This document shows positions 18,441 to 27,999 of a stretch of 60,866 nucleotides of DNA, one piece after another. The notes under the pieces are model-generated. The model was not told the origin of the DNA, did not search any database, and saw only the letters and a program-made list of their open reading frames with translations. A program made the position numbers and the translations under genes. Location: assembly GCA_026410415.1 (NCBI GenBank), contig JAPMLR010000012.1, positions 1 to 60,866 on the forward strand, read 5' to 3'. This stretch comes from Denitratimonas yunnanensis (SeqCode). GTDB lineage: Bacteria; Pseudomonadota; Gammaproteobacteria; Xanthomonadales; Xanthomonadaceae. Position 1 is the first letter of the stretch. Every line of letters begins with the position of its first letter.

Positions 18441-21400
18441 GGCTCCAGCCGGGAATGATGCCGGGCGTGTGAACCTCTCGCGCCTGTTCATCGAACGTCC
18501 GATCGCGACCGCGCTCCTTGCCATCGCGCTGGTGGCGATGGGTGCACTGGCCTACCGGATGCTGCCGGTCGCGCCGCTGCCGCAGGTCGATTACCCGGCC
18601 ATCCAGGTGACCGCGAACCTGCCGGGCGCGAGTCCGGAATCGATGGCGTCGAACGTCGCGACGCCGCTGGAACGTGCGCTCGGCGCGATTCCCGGCCTCA
18701 CCGATATCCGTTCGAACAGTTCGCAGGACATGGTGCGGATCGATCTGCGCTTCGACCTCAATCGCGACATCAACGCCGCCGCGCGCGATGTGCAGGCCGC
18801 GATCAATCTCGCCGCGCCGCAGTTGCCCAGCGGCATGCCGGGTCTGCCCCAGGCCCGCAAGGTGAATCCGTCGCAGGCGCCGATCCTGGCGCTGGCACTC
18901 AGCGCCGATCATCTGTCGCCGGGCCGATTGTTCGATCTGGCCTCCACGATCCTCGCGCAGAAGCTCACCCAGATTCCGGGCGTGGGCCAGGTCGAGGTCG
19001 GTGGCAGCTCGCTGCCTGCGGTGCGCGTGTCGCTCGATCCCAATGCGCTGAACCAGTACGGCATCGCCCTGGATGACGTTGCCGGTGCGATCCGCAATGC
19101 CAACGCCTTGCGGCCGCTCGGCGCGGTGCAGGACAGCCGTCGCAGCTGGCAGGTCGAAGCCAATCTGCAATTGCGCGAGGCCGCCGATTACCGCGAGCTG
19201 CTGGTGGCCTGGCGCGATGGCCGCGCGGTGCGGCTGTCGGATGTGGCACAGGTGTCCGAGGGCGTGGAGAACCGTTATGCCTCCGGCTTTCACAACCACC
19301 GTCCGGCCGTGTTGCTGGTGGTGAGCCGACAGCCGGATGCGAACGTGGTGCAAACCATCGATGCCATCCATGCCCAGTTGCCGTCGCTGCGCGCGCTGCT
19401 GCCCGAAGGCGCCGACCTGACCGTCGCGATGGATCGTTCACCGGTGATCCGGGCGACTTTGTCCGAAGCGCAATTGACGCTGGTGCTGGCGGTGGCCTTG
19501 GTTGTGCTGGTGGTATTGGCCTTCCTCGGCAATCTGCGCGCGGCGTTGCTGCCGACGCTCGCGATTCCGGTGGTGCTTGCCGGCACGCTCGCGCTGATCT
19601 GGCTGTGCGGCTTTTCGCTCAACACGTTGTCGCTGATGGCACTGATCGTGGCCGCCGTGCTGGTGGTGGACGATGCCATCGTCGTGCTGGAAAACATCTC
19701 GCGCCACATCGAAGCGGGCATGGCGCCGTTCGCCGCCGCACTGCGCGGCGCGCGCGAGGTCGGCGCGACGCTGCTGTCGATGAACATTGCGTTGGCGGTG
19801 GTGTTCGTGTCGATCCTGTTCCTTGATGACTTCGTCGAGCGCTTGTTCCGCGAGTTCTCGATCACGCTGGTGGCGGCGATGTTCGTGTCGCTGGCGGTGT
19901 CGTTGAGTCTGACCCCGACGCTGTGCGCACGTTTGCTGCGTCGTTCCGATACTGATATTCCGGCCAACCGTGTGCAGCGTGCCGGCTCGGCGTTCTTCGC
20001 CAAGGTACGCGCCGGTTACGCACGTTCGCTCGCCGGCGCACTCGACCATCGTGCGCTGGCCCTGACGCTGTTCGCGTTGGTGATCGGCTTCAACGTGTGG
20101 TTGTTCCTGATCGTGCCCAAAGGCGTGGTGCCGCAGCAGGACACCGGACAGCTGCGCGGCTTCGCGCGTGGCGACGACGGCTTGTCGTTCCAGGTGATGC
20201 AGCCCAAGCTCGATCGGTACCGCGAGCTGTTGATGGCCGATCCGGCCATCGAAGACATCATCGGCTACATCGGTGGCAGCTCGGGCATCAACAACGCCTT
20301 CATCATGATCAAGGTGAAGCCGTTGGCCGAGCGCGGTGTCTCCAGCCAGGAAGTCATCGACCGCATCCGCGCCGACATGCCGAAGATTCCGGGCGGCATG
20401 CTGTGGTTGTGGGTGGACCAGGACATCCGCATCGAGGGCGGTGGCGGCGGTGGTGGCGAAGGCAACTACGCGTTCGAACTGATGTCCGGCGATCTGGAGC
20501 CATTGCGCGAGTGGACCACGCGTGCCACCGATGCGTTGACCGCGCTGCCGGAGCTGGTGGATGTGCAGTCGTCCGGTGACGAAGGCGCACGGCAAGTGGT
20601 GCTGGACATCGATCGCAATGCCGCCGCGCGCCTTGGCGTGGACATGCGCACCATCGCGTCGGTGTTGAGCAATTCCTTCAGCCAGCGCCAGGTCGCAACG
20701 CTTTACGACAGCCTCAACCAGTACCGCGTCGTGATGGAGCTGGACCCGCGCCACACCCAGCATCCCGATACGCTGGATCGCGTCCATGCGATCGCGGCGG
20801 ATGGGCGTCGCGTTCCGTTGTCGGCGTTCTCGCGCTATGACTTCGGCACCTCGCCCGATCGCATCCAGCACCGCGGTCAGTTCGCCGCAACCCGCGTGCA
20901 GTTCGCGCTGGCACCGGGTGTCACGCTGGATCAGGCAGTCACTGCGATCGACCGCGCGATGGCGCAGATCATGTTGCCGACCGAGGTGATCGGCCAACTG
21001 TCCGGCGAGGCCGGCAGTCTCAAGGAGATGCGGCAGCGACAGGTGTGGTTGATCCTCGGCGTGGTGCTGGCGGTCTATATCGTGCTGGGCATCCTGTACG
21101 AAAGCACGATCCAGCCACTCACCATCCTGTCGATCCTCCCTTCCGCCGGCATTGGCGCGCTGCTCGCGCTGCTGCTTTCGGGCAAGCCATTGGATCTGAT
21201 TTCCCTGCTCGGGCTGTTCCTGCTCGTCGGCGTGGTGATGAAGAACACCATCCTGATGGTGGATTTCGCACTGGCGGCGCAGCGCGAGCGCGGCTTGTCC
21301 GCGCGGGAAGCGATCCACGAGGCGGCGTTGCTGCGCTTCCGCCCGATCCTGATGACCAGCCTCGCCGCCTTGTTCGGCACGTTGCCCTTGATGCTGGCGA

Positions 21401-21570
21401 CGGGCGAGGGCTGGGAAATGCGCCAGCCGTTGGGCATCGCGATCGTGGGTGGCTTGCTCGTCAGCCAGGTGCTGACGCTGTACACCACGCCGGCCATCTT
21501 CCTCGCGTTGGCGGGTATCGGGAGACGTCCTCCCGCGGTGATATCGCCAGCCGTGTCCGACGTGCGATAG
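18433..21570 (+). CDS. mdtC: RND efflux permease, MdtC-like
   Basis: Second RND permease, about 1045 residues, paralogous to the preceding gene. The proton-relay motif [15 protein letters not shown] and [17 protein letters not shown] are present. A glycine-rich loop ([11 protein letters not shown]) in the second periplasmic domain is unusual. The start is uncertain. The ATG at 18433 overlaps the mdtB stop, but homology to the mdtB start ([10 protein letters not shown]) would also fit a GTG at 18469. Tandem RND genes with one adaptor support a heteromeric MdtBC pump. Confidence 0.92.
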   Translation: MHEAPAGNDAGRVNLSRLFIERPIATALLAIALVAMGALAYRMLPVAPLPQVDYPAIQVTANLPGASPESMASNVATPLERALGAIPGLTDIRSNSSQDMVRIDLRFDLNRDINAAARDVQAAINLAAPQLPSGMPGLPQARKVNPSQAPILALALSADHLSPGRLFDLASTILAQKLTQIPGVGQVEVGGSSLPAVRVSLDPNALNQYGIALDDVAGAIRNANALRPLGAVQDSRRSWQVEANLQLREAADYRELLVAWRDGRAVRLSDVAQVSEGVENRYASGFHNHRPAVLLVVSRQPDANVVQTIDAIHAQLPSLRALLPEGADLTVAMDRSPVIRATLSEAQLTLVLAVALVVLVVLAFLGNLRAALLPTLAIPVVLAGTLALIWLCGFSLNTLSLMALIVAAVLVVDDAIVVLENISRHIEAGMAPFAAALRGAREVGATLLSMNIALAVVFVSILFLDDFVERLFREFSITLVAAMFVSLAVSLSLTPTLCARLLRRSDTDIPANRVQRAGSAFFAKVRAGYARSLAGALDHRALALTLFALVIGFNVWLFLIVPKGVVPQQDTGQLRGFARGDDGLSFQVMQPKLDRYRELLMADPAIEDIIGYIGGSSGINNAFIMIKVKPLAERGVSSQEVIDRIRADMPKIPGGMLWLWVDQDIRIEGGGGGGGEGNYAFELMSGDLEPLREWTTRATDALTALPELVDVQSSGDEGARQVVLDIDRNAAARLGVDMRTIASVLSNSFSQRQVATLYDSLNQYRVVMELDPRHTQHPDTLDRVHAIAADGRRVPLSAFSRYDFGTSPDRIQHRGQFAATRVQFALAPGVTLDQAVTAIDRAMAQIMLPTEVIGQLSGEAGSLKEMRQRQVWLILGVVLAVYIVLGILYESTIQPLTILSILPSAGIGALLALLLSGKPLDLISLLGLFLLVGVVMKNTILMVDFALAAQRERGLSAREAIHEAALLRFRPILMTSLAALFGTLPLMLATGEGWEMRQPLGIAIVGGLLVSQVLTLYTTPAIFLALAGIGRRPPAVISPAVSDVR

Positions 21571-21582
21571 CGTTGCGCCGAA

Positions 21583-21616
21583 CGCCTCCGGCGGCTGCAA
21601 TACGGCAGCGGAGGCG
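21583..21616. terminator. GC-rich hairpin after mdtC
   Basis: CGCCTCC and GGAGGCG pair, with an inner GCTGC/GCAGC stem around an AATACG loop. It lies just downstream of the RND operon. No U-tract is present, so it is only a possible terminator or 3' stabiliser. Confidence 0.4.
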
Positions 21617-21663
21617 GTATCGTTGACGCGCGCATATGGCGCCTACTTCGCAGGAGCAGGGCA

Positions 21664-21999
21664 ATGGCAGGCTGGTATGAACTGAGCAAGAGCAAGGACG
21701 AACAATTCCGATTCGTGCTGAAGGCGGGCAATGCGGAAATCATCCTGACGAGCGAGCTGTACACCACGCGCGCCGCAGCCGAGAACGGCATCGCCTCGGT
21801 GCAGAAGAACAGCTCGGCAGATGAGCGATACGAGCTGAAAGACGCATCGAACGGCACGCTGTATTTCAACCTCAAGGCGGCCAATCATCAGGTCATCGGC
21901 ACCAGCCAGATGTATGGTTCGGACGCTGCCCGCGCCACCGGCATCGCGTCGGTGAAGACCAATGGCCCGACCCAGACCATCAAGGATCTGACGGCCTGA
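21664..21999 (+). CDS. yegP: YegP family (DUF1508) protein
   Basis: A 111-residue protein made of two tandem DUF1508 repeats. Each has the pattern F.LKAGN...I..S..Y.....A..GI.SV: FRFVLKAGNAEIILTSELY then IASVQKN, and YFNLKAANHQVIGTSQMY then IASVKTN. The family is widespread, small and cytoplasmic, and its biochemical role is not established. A GGAG-type ribosome site precedes the ATG. Its TGA stop overlaps the apparent start of the following FAD-binding protein. Confidence 0.9.
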   Translation: MAGWYELSKSKDEQFRFVLKAGNAEIILTSELYTTRAAAENGIASVQKNSSADERYELKDASNGTLYFNLKAANHQVIGTSQMYGSDAARATGIASVKTNGPTQTIKDLTA

Positions 22000-23369
22000 G
22001 CACGAACCACGCCGTCGACATCGCCATCGTCGGCGCCGGATTTTGCGGTGTCGCGCTGGCACGCGCGCTGACGCTGCACGCACAGCCCGGCGTGCGCATC
22101 GCGCTGATGGGACACGACGGCGATTTCGCTCGCGGCGTCGCCTACGGCACACCGAGGCTGGAGCATTGCCTCAACGTGCGTGCCCGCGACCTCGGCATCG
22201 ATCCGGCGCAGCCCGCGGGGTTTGCCGACTGGCTGGGCTTGCAGAGTCCGGCGCGGGAAGGATTCCAGCAGCGCGCGCACTACGGCTATTACCTGTGCGC
22301 GATGCTCGCCGAGGCCGAAGCGACGGCAGCGGCACGCAGCGTCGCACTGCAGGTGATTCGCGCGGCGGTGGAGGCGGTGGATCGCACCGCATCGGGCTTC
22401 GTCTGTCGCGTGGCGGGCCGTGATTCCATCGCCGCCACGCGCGTCGTGATGGCGATGGGCGCTTTGCCGCCACAACCACTCTCGGCGTTGTCGCCGGCGC
22501 TCGTCGCCAGCCCCAACTACATCGCTGCCCCGTTTGCCGATGGCGCGCTGGATCAGGTGGCACGCGATGCAGAGGTGCTGGTGATCGGTACCGGCCTGAC
22601 GTTCGCCGATGTGGCGATCAGCCTGCGTCGGAACGGGCATCGGGGGCGGATCGAAGCCATCTCGCGTCATGGCCTCCCGCCGTTGCCGCATACGGTAGAG
22701 CCGGCCGCGCCGTTGCCGGTGTCGACTGAGCTTCTCGATGCGTTGCAGGAGGGCGACGTGCGCCGCGTGCTGCACGCGCTTCGCAGCGCGTCGCGTCAGG
22801 CGGATGACTGGCGGCGCGTGATCGATGCCCTGCGCCCGCACACCCAATCGTTCTGGCAGCGCATGGACGGGAGCGCCCGCCGGCGTTTCCTGCGCCATCT
22901 GCGGACCTATTGGGAAATCCATCGCCATCGCATCGCGCCGGTGCTGAACGATGAGCTGGATGCGATGCGCAGCAGCGGCCAGCTCGTCATCCGGGCCAGT
23001 CGATTGATTGGGGCCGATGTGGACGATGGACGGGCGCGTCTCGCGCTCCGGGATCGCGGACTGTCGGACCTGCGCACGCTGTCGGTAGATCGGGTCGTTC
23101 GCGCCATCGGACTGGACTCCGATGTCGAACGTACGGCGCACCCGCTTGTCGCCCGCTTGCGCGATGCGGGCGTGGTGCGCAGCGACGCACTCGGCCTGGG
23201 CATGGACATCGACGAGGACTTCGTCGTGCTCGACCGCAACGGCGAGCGCGTGACGGGCCTGTACGTTCTGGGGCCGCTGCTGCGTGGCCGCTGGTGGGAA
23301 ATCACCGCGGTGCCGGAACTGCGGCGCGCAGCGGCGGAACTGGCCGACCGCTTGGTGCGTCAGGAATGA
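21996..23369 (+). CDS. FAD/NAD(P)-binding protein
   Basis: A flavoprotein of about 457 residues resembling the FAD-NAD(P)-binding (NAD_binding_9) family. An N-terminal Rossmann fold reads IAIVGAGFCGVALARAL, and a second dinucleotide site reads VLVIGTGLTFADVAISL near residue 200. The Rossmann motif begins only about ten codons after the yegP stop. No ATG or GTG lies before it in frame, so a non-standard start (possibly the CTG overlapping the yegP TGA) is implied. The nearest GTG, at 22092, would delete the FAD site. Substrate and pathway are unknown. Confidence 0.75.
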   Translation: MSTNHAVDIAIVGAGFCGVALARALTLHAQPGVRIALMGHDGDFARGVAYGTPRLEHCLNVRARDLGIDPAQPAGFADWLGLQSPAREGFQQRAHYGYYLCAMLAEAEATAAARSVALQVIRAAVEAVDRTASGFVCRVAGRDSIAATRVVMAMGALPPQPLSALSPALVASPNYIAAPFADGALDQVARDAEVLVIGTGLTFADVAISLRRNGHRGRIEAISRHGLPPLPHTVEPAAPLPVSTELLDALQEGDVRRVLHALRSASRQADDWRRVIDALRPHTQSFWQRMDGSARRRFLRHLRTYWEIHRHRIAPVLNDELDAMRSSGQLVIRASRLIGADVDDGRARLALRDRGLSDLRTLSVDRVVRAIGLDSDVERTAHPLVARLRDAGVVRSDALGLGMDIDEDFVVLDRNGERVTGLYVLGPLLRGRWWEITAVPELRRAAAELADRLVRQE

Positions 23370-23441
23370 GGCGATCATCCCGTCTCAGCCGGTGAGACGG
23401 CGGCACGTGACGATTCCCGCACCTTGTTGCGGAGTGATGTC

Positions 23442-23684
23442 ATGTCCTGTCCCGTGCTTCCTTCCCGTTCCCGTTGGCCGCGCCGTGTCGCTGCGTTCGA
23501 TGCGGTGCTGCTGCATTGGCTGACGTTGGGTGTCCTGGTGCTGACGATCGTCCCGGCCGCGCACTGGCACAACGTCTGGATCGGCTGGCTGCCGTACTGG
23601 TTGGTGCTGGTTCCCGCGGTACTGCTGGGCCGGCATCCGGTGACTCGGATGGCGAGGTCGCCTGAACGTCGCGCATCGGCATGA
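23442..23684 (+). CDS. Small two-helix membrane protein, unknown
   Basis: An 80-residue protein with two hydrophobic segments (about residues 22-40 and 46-62) joined by a short loop rich in Trp and His (HWHNVWIGW). The basic N-terminus suggests it stays in the cytoplasm. I do not recognise the family. The start is the ATG at 23442. It is not tightly coupled to either neighbour. Confidence 0.55.
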   Translation: MSCPVLPSRSRWPRRVAAFDAVLLHWLTLGVLVLTIVPAAHWHNVWIGWLPYWLVLVPAVLLGRHPVTRMARSPERRASA

Positions 23685-23742
23685 GGGCAGTGCGGGAAGG
23701 GCCGTGTAAACTGCGCGCCGGCCCGCATTTTCCCTCGTTCCC

Positions 23743-24750
23743 ATGCCGTCATATCCGCGTCGCGTCGCCCTCGTCATCGCCCTGTCCCTGGCCGGTTCCA
23801 CGTTCGCCGCCGAACCGGCTCCACGCGGTGTGCTCGAGCCGCAGCAACGCGAGGCGTTTCTGGCCGAAGTGCAGGAAAAGTACGGCATCGCGCCTGAAAC
23901 GGTCGCGCCGATGCTGGACAAGGCCAGGTACCAGCAGCGCATCATCGATGCCATCACCCGGCCGGCCGAAGCCAAGCCGTGGAAGGATTACCGCCCGATC
24001 TTTCTCGGTGCCGAACGCATCACCAAAGGCCGCGCCTTTCTTGAAGCCCACCGCGACGCGCTGACGCAGGTCGAGGCCGGCACCGGCGTGCCGGCGGCGA
24101 TCATCGTTGCCATCCTCGGGGTCGAGACCAGCTACGGCGGCAATACCGGGAGCTGGAAAGTGCTCGATGCGCTGTACACCCTGGGCTTCTTCCACGAGCC
24201 GCGCGCCACGTTTTTCCGCGGCGAACTGGCTCAGGTATTCGCGTTGGCGCAGGAGGAATCGCTCGATCTGACGACGATCACCGGCAGCTATGCCGGCGCG
24301 ATGGGCTGGGGCCAGTTCATCCCCTCCAGCTACCGCGCTTACTCGATCGATGGTGACGGCGACGGCAAGCGCGACCTGTGGAACTCGTTGCCGGACGTAT
24401 TTGCCTCGGTGGCCAATTATTTCAAGGCGCACAAGTGGCAGCGCGGCGAACCGGTTGCCGTCCGGGCGGTCCGCGCCGAGGGCGCAGAGGACTTCAAGCC
24501 CGGCTCGCTGGAGGCGCGCTACACCCTGCTGGAACTGGCCGACAAGGGTTACCGCCCGGCCGAGGCCATCGGCCATGCCGCGCCGGCCACGTTGCTGACG
24601 CTGGAAGGCGCCGAGGGTACCGAATACTGGATCACCTTCAATAATTTCTACGTGATCTCACGTTACAACCGCTCGCCGCTGTATTCGATGGCCGTGTTTC
24701 ATCTGGCACAGGCCATCGCCGGCACCGACAGCGCCACGCTGGAGCCGTGA
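23743..24750 (+). CDS. mltB: Lytic murein transglycosylase B
   Basis: Cleaves the MurNAc-GlcNAc bond of peptidoglycan with formation of 1,6-anhydroMurNAc. The 335-residue protein has a signal peptide cut near ...STFA-AEP, with no lipobox, so this form is soluble or periplasmic rather than a lipoprotein as in E. coli. The catalytic glutamate is Glu128 in AILGVETSYGG, followed by the family motifs GSYAGAMGWGQFIPSSYR and the Ca-binding-like DGDGDGKRDLWNS. It overlaps rlpA by 4 bp, grouping two septal peptidoglycan enzymes. Confidence 0.95.
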   Translation: MPSYPRRVALVIALSLAGSTFAAEPAPRGVLEPQQREAFLAEVQEKYGIAPETVAPMLDKARYQQRIIDAITRPAEAKPWKDYRPIFLGAERITKGRAFLEAHRDALTQVEAGTGVPAAIIVAILGVETSYGGNTGSWKVLDALYTLGFFHEPRATFFRGELAQVFALAQEESLDLTTITGSYAGAMGWGQFIPSSYRAYSIDGDGDGKRDLWNSLPDVFASVANYFKAHKWQRGEPVAVRAVRAEGAEDFKPGSLEARYTLLELADKGYRPAEAIGHAAPATLLTLEGAEGTEYWITFNNFYVISRYNRSPLYSMAVFHLAQAIAGTDSATLEP

Positions 24751-25745
24751 GCCGGGTCTGTTTCAGCCGGGTTCTCATCATGCTGCTGGCCCTCGTCTTG
24801 AGTGCCTGCGGCGGAAAGAAGACGAGACCGGCCGCAACGGATGCCGCGAAACCGGCGCATGGCGCGCCACACCGCCCTGCACCGGTGACACGCGCGCGCC
24901 CGGACAGGCCCGGCGAATACACCGCCGGCGGCCTCTACAAGCCCGGCGTGCCCGATGGCGGCCCACCGATTCCTCCCGACATCAGCCATCTGGTGGAGCC
25001 CGAACCCACCGGCGAGCCGCGTGCCCGATACGGCAACCGCTCGCCGTACACTGTGCTGGGCAAGAACTACCACGTGATGGAGAACGCCGATGGCTATGTC
25101 GCTCGGGGCATCGCGTCGTGGTATGGCGCCAAGTTCCATGGCCGCGCCACGTCGAGCCTGGAGCCGTACGACATGTATCAGTTCACGGCCGCACACAAGT
25201 CGTTGCCGTTGCCCACGCATGTCCGCGTGACGCATCTGGCCAACGGGCGCAGCGTCGTGGTGCGGGTCAATGATCGCGGCCCGTTCCACGAGGATCGCCT
25301 GATCGACCTGTCCTACGCAGCAGCGGTGAAACTGGGCATGCACATCGATGGCACCGCGCCGGTCGAGATCCGTGTGTTGAAGCCGGGCGAGACACCGCCA
25401 GCGCCACCGGCACCGATGCCGGCCGAGCGCGCCTGGGCGGCTGCACGGGCCGGAATCGTACCCACCGCGGCAACCACGGTACCGCCATCGCCATCATCGG
25501 CTGCGCCCGCAGGCAGAGTCTGGCTGCAAGTGGCCAGTTTCACCGAGGCGGACAATGCGCGCCGACTGGTGGAGCGCCTTGAAGGCGCAAGGATCGGGAA
25601 AACCGACATCCAGCGCGCACAGGTGGGTGGCCGCATCGTCTACCGCGTCAGGGTTGGTCCATTCGTCAACGCCGAACGCAGTCACGCTGCGTCCGAACGC
25701 GTGCATGGCATGGGATTGGGCGTGCCCACGTTGATCACCGAATGA
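24747..25745 (+). CDS. rlpA: Septal ring lytic transglycosylase RlpA lipoprotein
   Basis: An outer-membrane lipoprotein acting on stem-peptide-free glycan at division sites. The 332-residue product begins at a GTG overlapping the mltB stop. Its lipobox is LVLSAC, with lipid-modified Cys21. The double-psi beta-barrel domain follows (GIASWYGAKFHGRATSSLEPYD ... VRVNDRGPFHEDRLIDLSYAAA), including the catalytic His and Asp. A C-terminal SPOR domain (about residues 250-330, VWLQVASFTEADNARRL) binds denuded septal peptidoglycan. Confidence 0.95.
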   Translation: MSRVCFSRVLIMLLALVLSACGGKKTRPAATDAAKPAHGAPHRPAPVTRARPDRPGEYTAGGLYKPGVPDGGPPIPPDISHLVEPEPTGEPRARYGNRSPYTVLGKNYHVMENADGYVARGIASWYGAKFHGRATSSLEPYDMYQFTAAHKSLPLPTHVRVTHLANGRSVVVRVNDRGPFHEDRLIDLSYAAAVKLGMHIDGTAPVEIRVLKPGETPPAPPAPMPAERAWAAARAGIVPTAATTVPPSPSSAAPAGRVWLQVASFTEADNARRLVERLEGARIGKTDIQRAQVGGRIVYRVRVGPFVNAERSHAASERVHGMGLGVPTLITE

Positions 25746-25853
25746 CCGGGCAACGTTCCGTTCATCCGTCGCTGTACGGATAATGCGAACCTTTTTCGCC
25801 CTCGCCGCCTCTCATCGCGAAGGCCCATCGAACGACATGGAGTGTGTTCCGAC

Positions 25854-27068
25854 ATGAAGCTTCTTCCCATTTTGGCTGCAACGTTCCTGGGCATCGGGCT
25901 CGCAACGCCGGCATTGGCGCAGGACGCGCCTGCCACGCAGCCCACGCCCAGACTGCCCACACCGAACGCGGCGCCTGCCGTCACGCCGTCTCCGCCTTCG
26001 ATCCAGGGCACTGCGTGGCTGCTGGTCGATGACGCCACCGGTCAGGTTCTGGCCTCCCACAATGCGGATCTGCAGGTCGAGCCGGCCAGCATCACCAAGG
26101 TGATGACATCGTACGTGGTATCGGCGGAACTGGCCGCCGGCAAGATTTCCAAGGACGATGACGTGCCGATCAGCGAACGCGCCTGGCGCGGCGGCGGTGG
26201 CGGCACCGATGGTTCCACCAGCTTTCTGCCGGTGAACTCGAAGGTCAAGCTGGGCGATCTGCTGCACGGCATGATCATCCAGTCCGGCAACGATGCATCC
26301 ATCGCGCTGGCCGAATACGTCGGCGGCAGCGAGGCAGGCTTCGCCGACCTGATGAATGCCTATGCGCGCCAGCTGGGCCTCGACGGCACCCATTACGTCA
26401 ATTCGCACGGCTTGTCCGCGCCCGACCACTACACCACCGCGCATGACATTGCCCGGCTGGCCCGGGCACTGATTCGCGATTTCCCTGAAGAGTACGCCTA
26501 CCACTCGGTCAAGGAATTCACGTTCAACGGCATCCGCCAGTTCAACCGCAATTCGCTGTTGTGGAAGGACGACGCCGTGGACGGGATCAAGACCGGCCAC
26601 CATTCCGGCGCAGGCTACTGCCTGGTGGCATCGGCCAAGCGCGGCGAGCAACGCTTGATCAGTGTGGTGATGGGGTCAAGCAGCGAAAAGCAGCGTGCCG
26701 AGGACAGCTATGCCCTGCTCAACTGGGGCTTCCGCTTCTTCGAATCGCACAAGCTTTACGACGCTGGCCAGGCGGTCACCGAACCCAAGCTCTGGAAGGG
26801 CGAAGCCGCGACGGTTGCGCTCGGACTGGACGAGCCCTTGTTGCTCACGGTGCCACGTGGCCGCTACGAGCAGGTCAAGGCCGAAATGGATTTGCCGCGT
26901 CAGCTCGTTGCGCCCTTCACCAAGGGGCAGCAAGTGGGCACGCTGCGCCTGTCGCTCGACGGAAAGCCACTGGTCGAGCGACCGCTGGTGGCCTTGGCCG
27001 ATGCCCCGGAAGCCGGCTTCTTCCGTCGCATCAGCGATGGCTTCTGGCTGTGGTGGGAATCGGAGTGA
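25854..27068 (+). CDS. dacC: D-alanyl-D-alanine carboxypeptidase (PBP5/6 type)
   Basis: Removes the terminal D-alanine from peptidoglycan pentapeptides. The 404-residue protein has a signal peptide (MKLLPILAATFLG...ALA), the Ser79-Ile-Thr-Lys82 catalytic motif, SGNDAS as the second motif and KTGHHSGAG as the third. A C-terminal beta domain ends in an amphipathic helix (GFFRRISDGFWLWWESE) that anchors such enzymes to the inner membrane. I chose the ATG at 25854 because it begins the signal peptide. It lies downstream of mltB and rlpA, giving a cell-wall remodelling group. The choice of dacC over dacA is a naming convention only. Confidence 0.93.
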   Translation: MKLLPILAATFLGIGLATPALAQDAPATQPTPRLPTPNAAPAVTPSPPSIQGTAWLLVDDATGQVLASHNADLQVEPASITKVMTSYVVSAELAAGKISKDDDVPISERAWRGGGGGTDGSTSFLPVNSKVKLGDLLHGMIIQSGNDASIALAEYVGGSEAGFADLMNAYARQLGLDGTHYVNSHGLSAPDHYTTAHDIARLARALIRDFPEEYAYHSVKEFTFNGIRQFNRNSLLWKDDAVDGIKTGHHSGAGYCLVASAKRGEQRLISVVMGSSSEKQRAEDSYALLNWGFRFFESHKLYDAGQAVTEPKLWKGEAATVALGLDEPLLLTVPRGRYEQVKAEMDLPRQLVAPFTKGQQVGTLRLSLDGKPLVERPLVALADAPEAGFFRRISDGFWLWWESE

Positions 27069-27111
27069 TCCATCCCGGCGACCACGTCAGGGATGCAACC
27101 CCGACTTGCGC

Positions 27112-27165
27112 GGGATGACCGGTCTGGTAGGTCGAGGCTACGTCCCCGACGCTACATTGTCATCC
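27112..27165. repeat. REP-like palindromic intergenic sequence
   Basis: GGATGAC and GTCATCC flank an inner unit resembling GTAGGTCGAGGCTACGTCCCCGACGCTAC, whose ends are complementary. It lies between the convergent dacC and oxygenase genes. Its form recalls dispersed GTAGGTCGGGGC-type palindromes of this bacterial order, but only this copy is in the window. Confidence 0.45.
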
Positions 27166-27852
27166 TGACGGGAACAGCCTCTCTGCGCGCTGGAACAGGA
27201 TCCAGCTGGTGGCGATGTATTTGTCTCCACCGCGCGGACGGTTGCCGCGATGGGTATGGGTGAAGCCTGCCGGGGCAATCAGCAGGCTGCCGGTACGTGG
27301 CTGGATCTTTCGCTCCTGGTAGAGGAATTCGGTTTCGCCTTCCTCGAATCCGTCATTGAGGTAAGCCGTCCAAAGCAGATGCCGGTGAAGCGTTTCACAC
27401 GTGGCATCACGTGGGTAAAGCTCGCAGTGCCAGTAGGGATATCCGCCCTGGTCGGCGGTGTAGCGCTGCAGGTTGATCGAGCCCGGACGCATCACCGCCT
27501 GCACCATGGCGGTGAGCGTGGCATCGTCCATCGCGACGAGGTCCTGCGCTTCCAGGCGTCGCAGCGGTTTTCCGAATTGCAGCATCAGCGGCGCGATCAT
27601 CGTGTAGGGATACCGTCGCACGTAGTTGAGCATGGCGCGCAGTGCGGCACCCATCAGCAGGTTCTGCACATCCTGCCATTGGGGCTTGCCTTCCAGTGTG
27701 ATGTCGCGACTGTCTTTCAGCTCGGGGAACACGCCCGCACCCACGCGTCCGGGTAGCGCTTGGCCATCGGCCTCGAAACGCGCCACGATGGCGGCGCAGT
27801 CCTGTGGCGACAGGGCGTTGTCGTAGATCTCGATGAAGTCGTTGGTGGGCAT
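27160..27852 (-). CDS. 2OG-Fe(II) oxygenase family protein
   Basis: A 230-residue protein with the pattern of a prolyl-hydroxylase-like 2-oxoglutarate/Fe(II) dioxygenase: the H-x-E iron motif in YWHCELYPR, then the distal His in PAGFTHTHRGNRPRGGDKY with the 2OG-binding Arg. The acidic ligand is Glu rather than the usual Asp. That can be checked by modelling and leaves activity uncertain. The start is the ATG at 27852 (MPTNDFIEIYDNALS); upstream codons are unrelated to the family. It is convergent to dacC and divergent from the SGNH/MBOAT pair. Confidence 0.8.
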   Translation of the reverse strand: MPTNDFIEIYDNALSPQDCAAIVARFEADGQALPGRVGAGVFPELKDSRDITLEGKPQWQDVQNLLMGAALRAMLNYVRRYPYTMIAPLMLQFGKPLRRLEAQDLVAMDDATLTAMVQAVMRPGSINLQRYTADQGGYPYWHCELYPRDATCETLHRHLLWTAYLNDGFEEGETEFLYQERKIQPRTGSLLIAPAGFTHTHRGNRPRGGDKYIATSWILFQRAERLFPSG

Positions 27853-27999
27853 GGGCTGGCTGAATCGGGCGAAAGGCGACAGCTTAACCAATCCGCTGTT
27901 CGCCGGAGAGGCGGGAGCGAAGGCAACCGGCACGCGCACACCCTGTCGCAATCGCGTGAAACCGGGATAATCGCGGGCTGGAAATTCTCGCGATCCCGT

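Noticed and set aside
15165..18524. Very long minus-strand open frame (over 1100 codons) opposite the RND genes
   Set aside because: It is the antisense shadow of mdtA/mdtB in high-GC DNA. Its composition is Arg/His/Gln-rich with no domain, while the plus-strand proteins are full-length families.
22092..23369. FAD-binding gene starting at GTG 22092
   Set aside because: This start removes the GxGxxG FAD motif that is encoded just upstream in the same frame.
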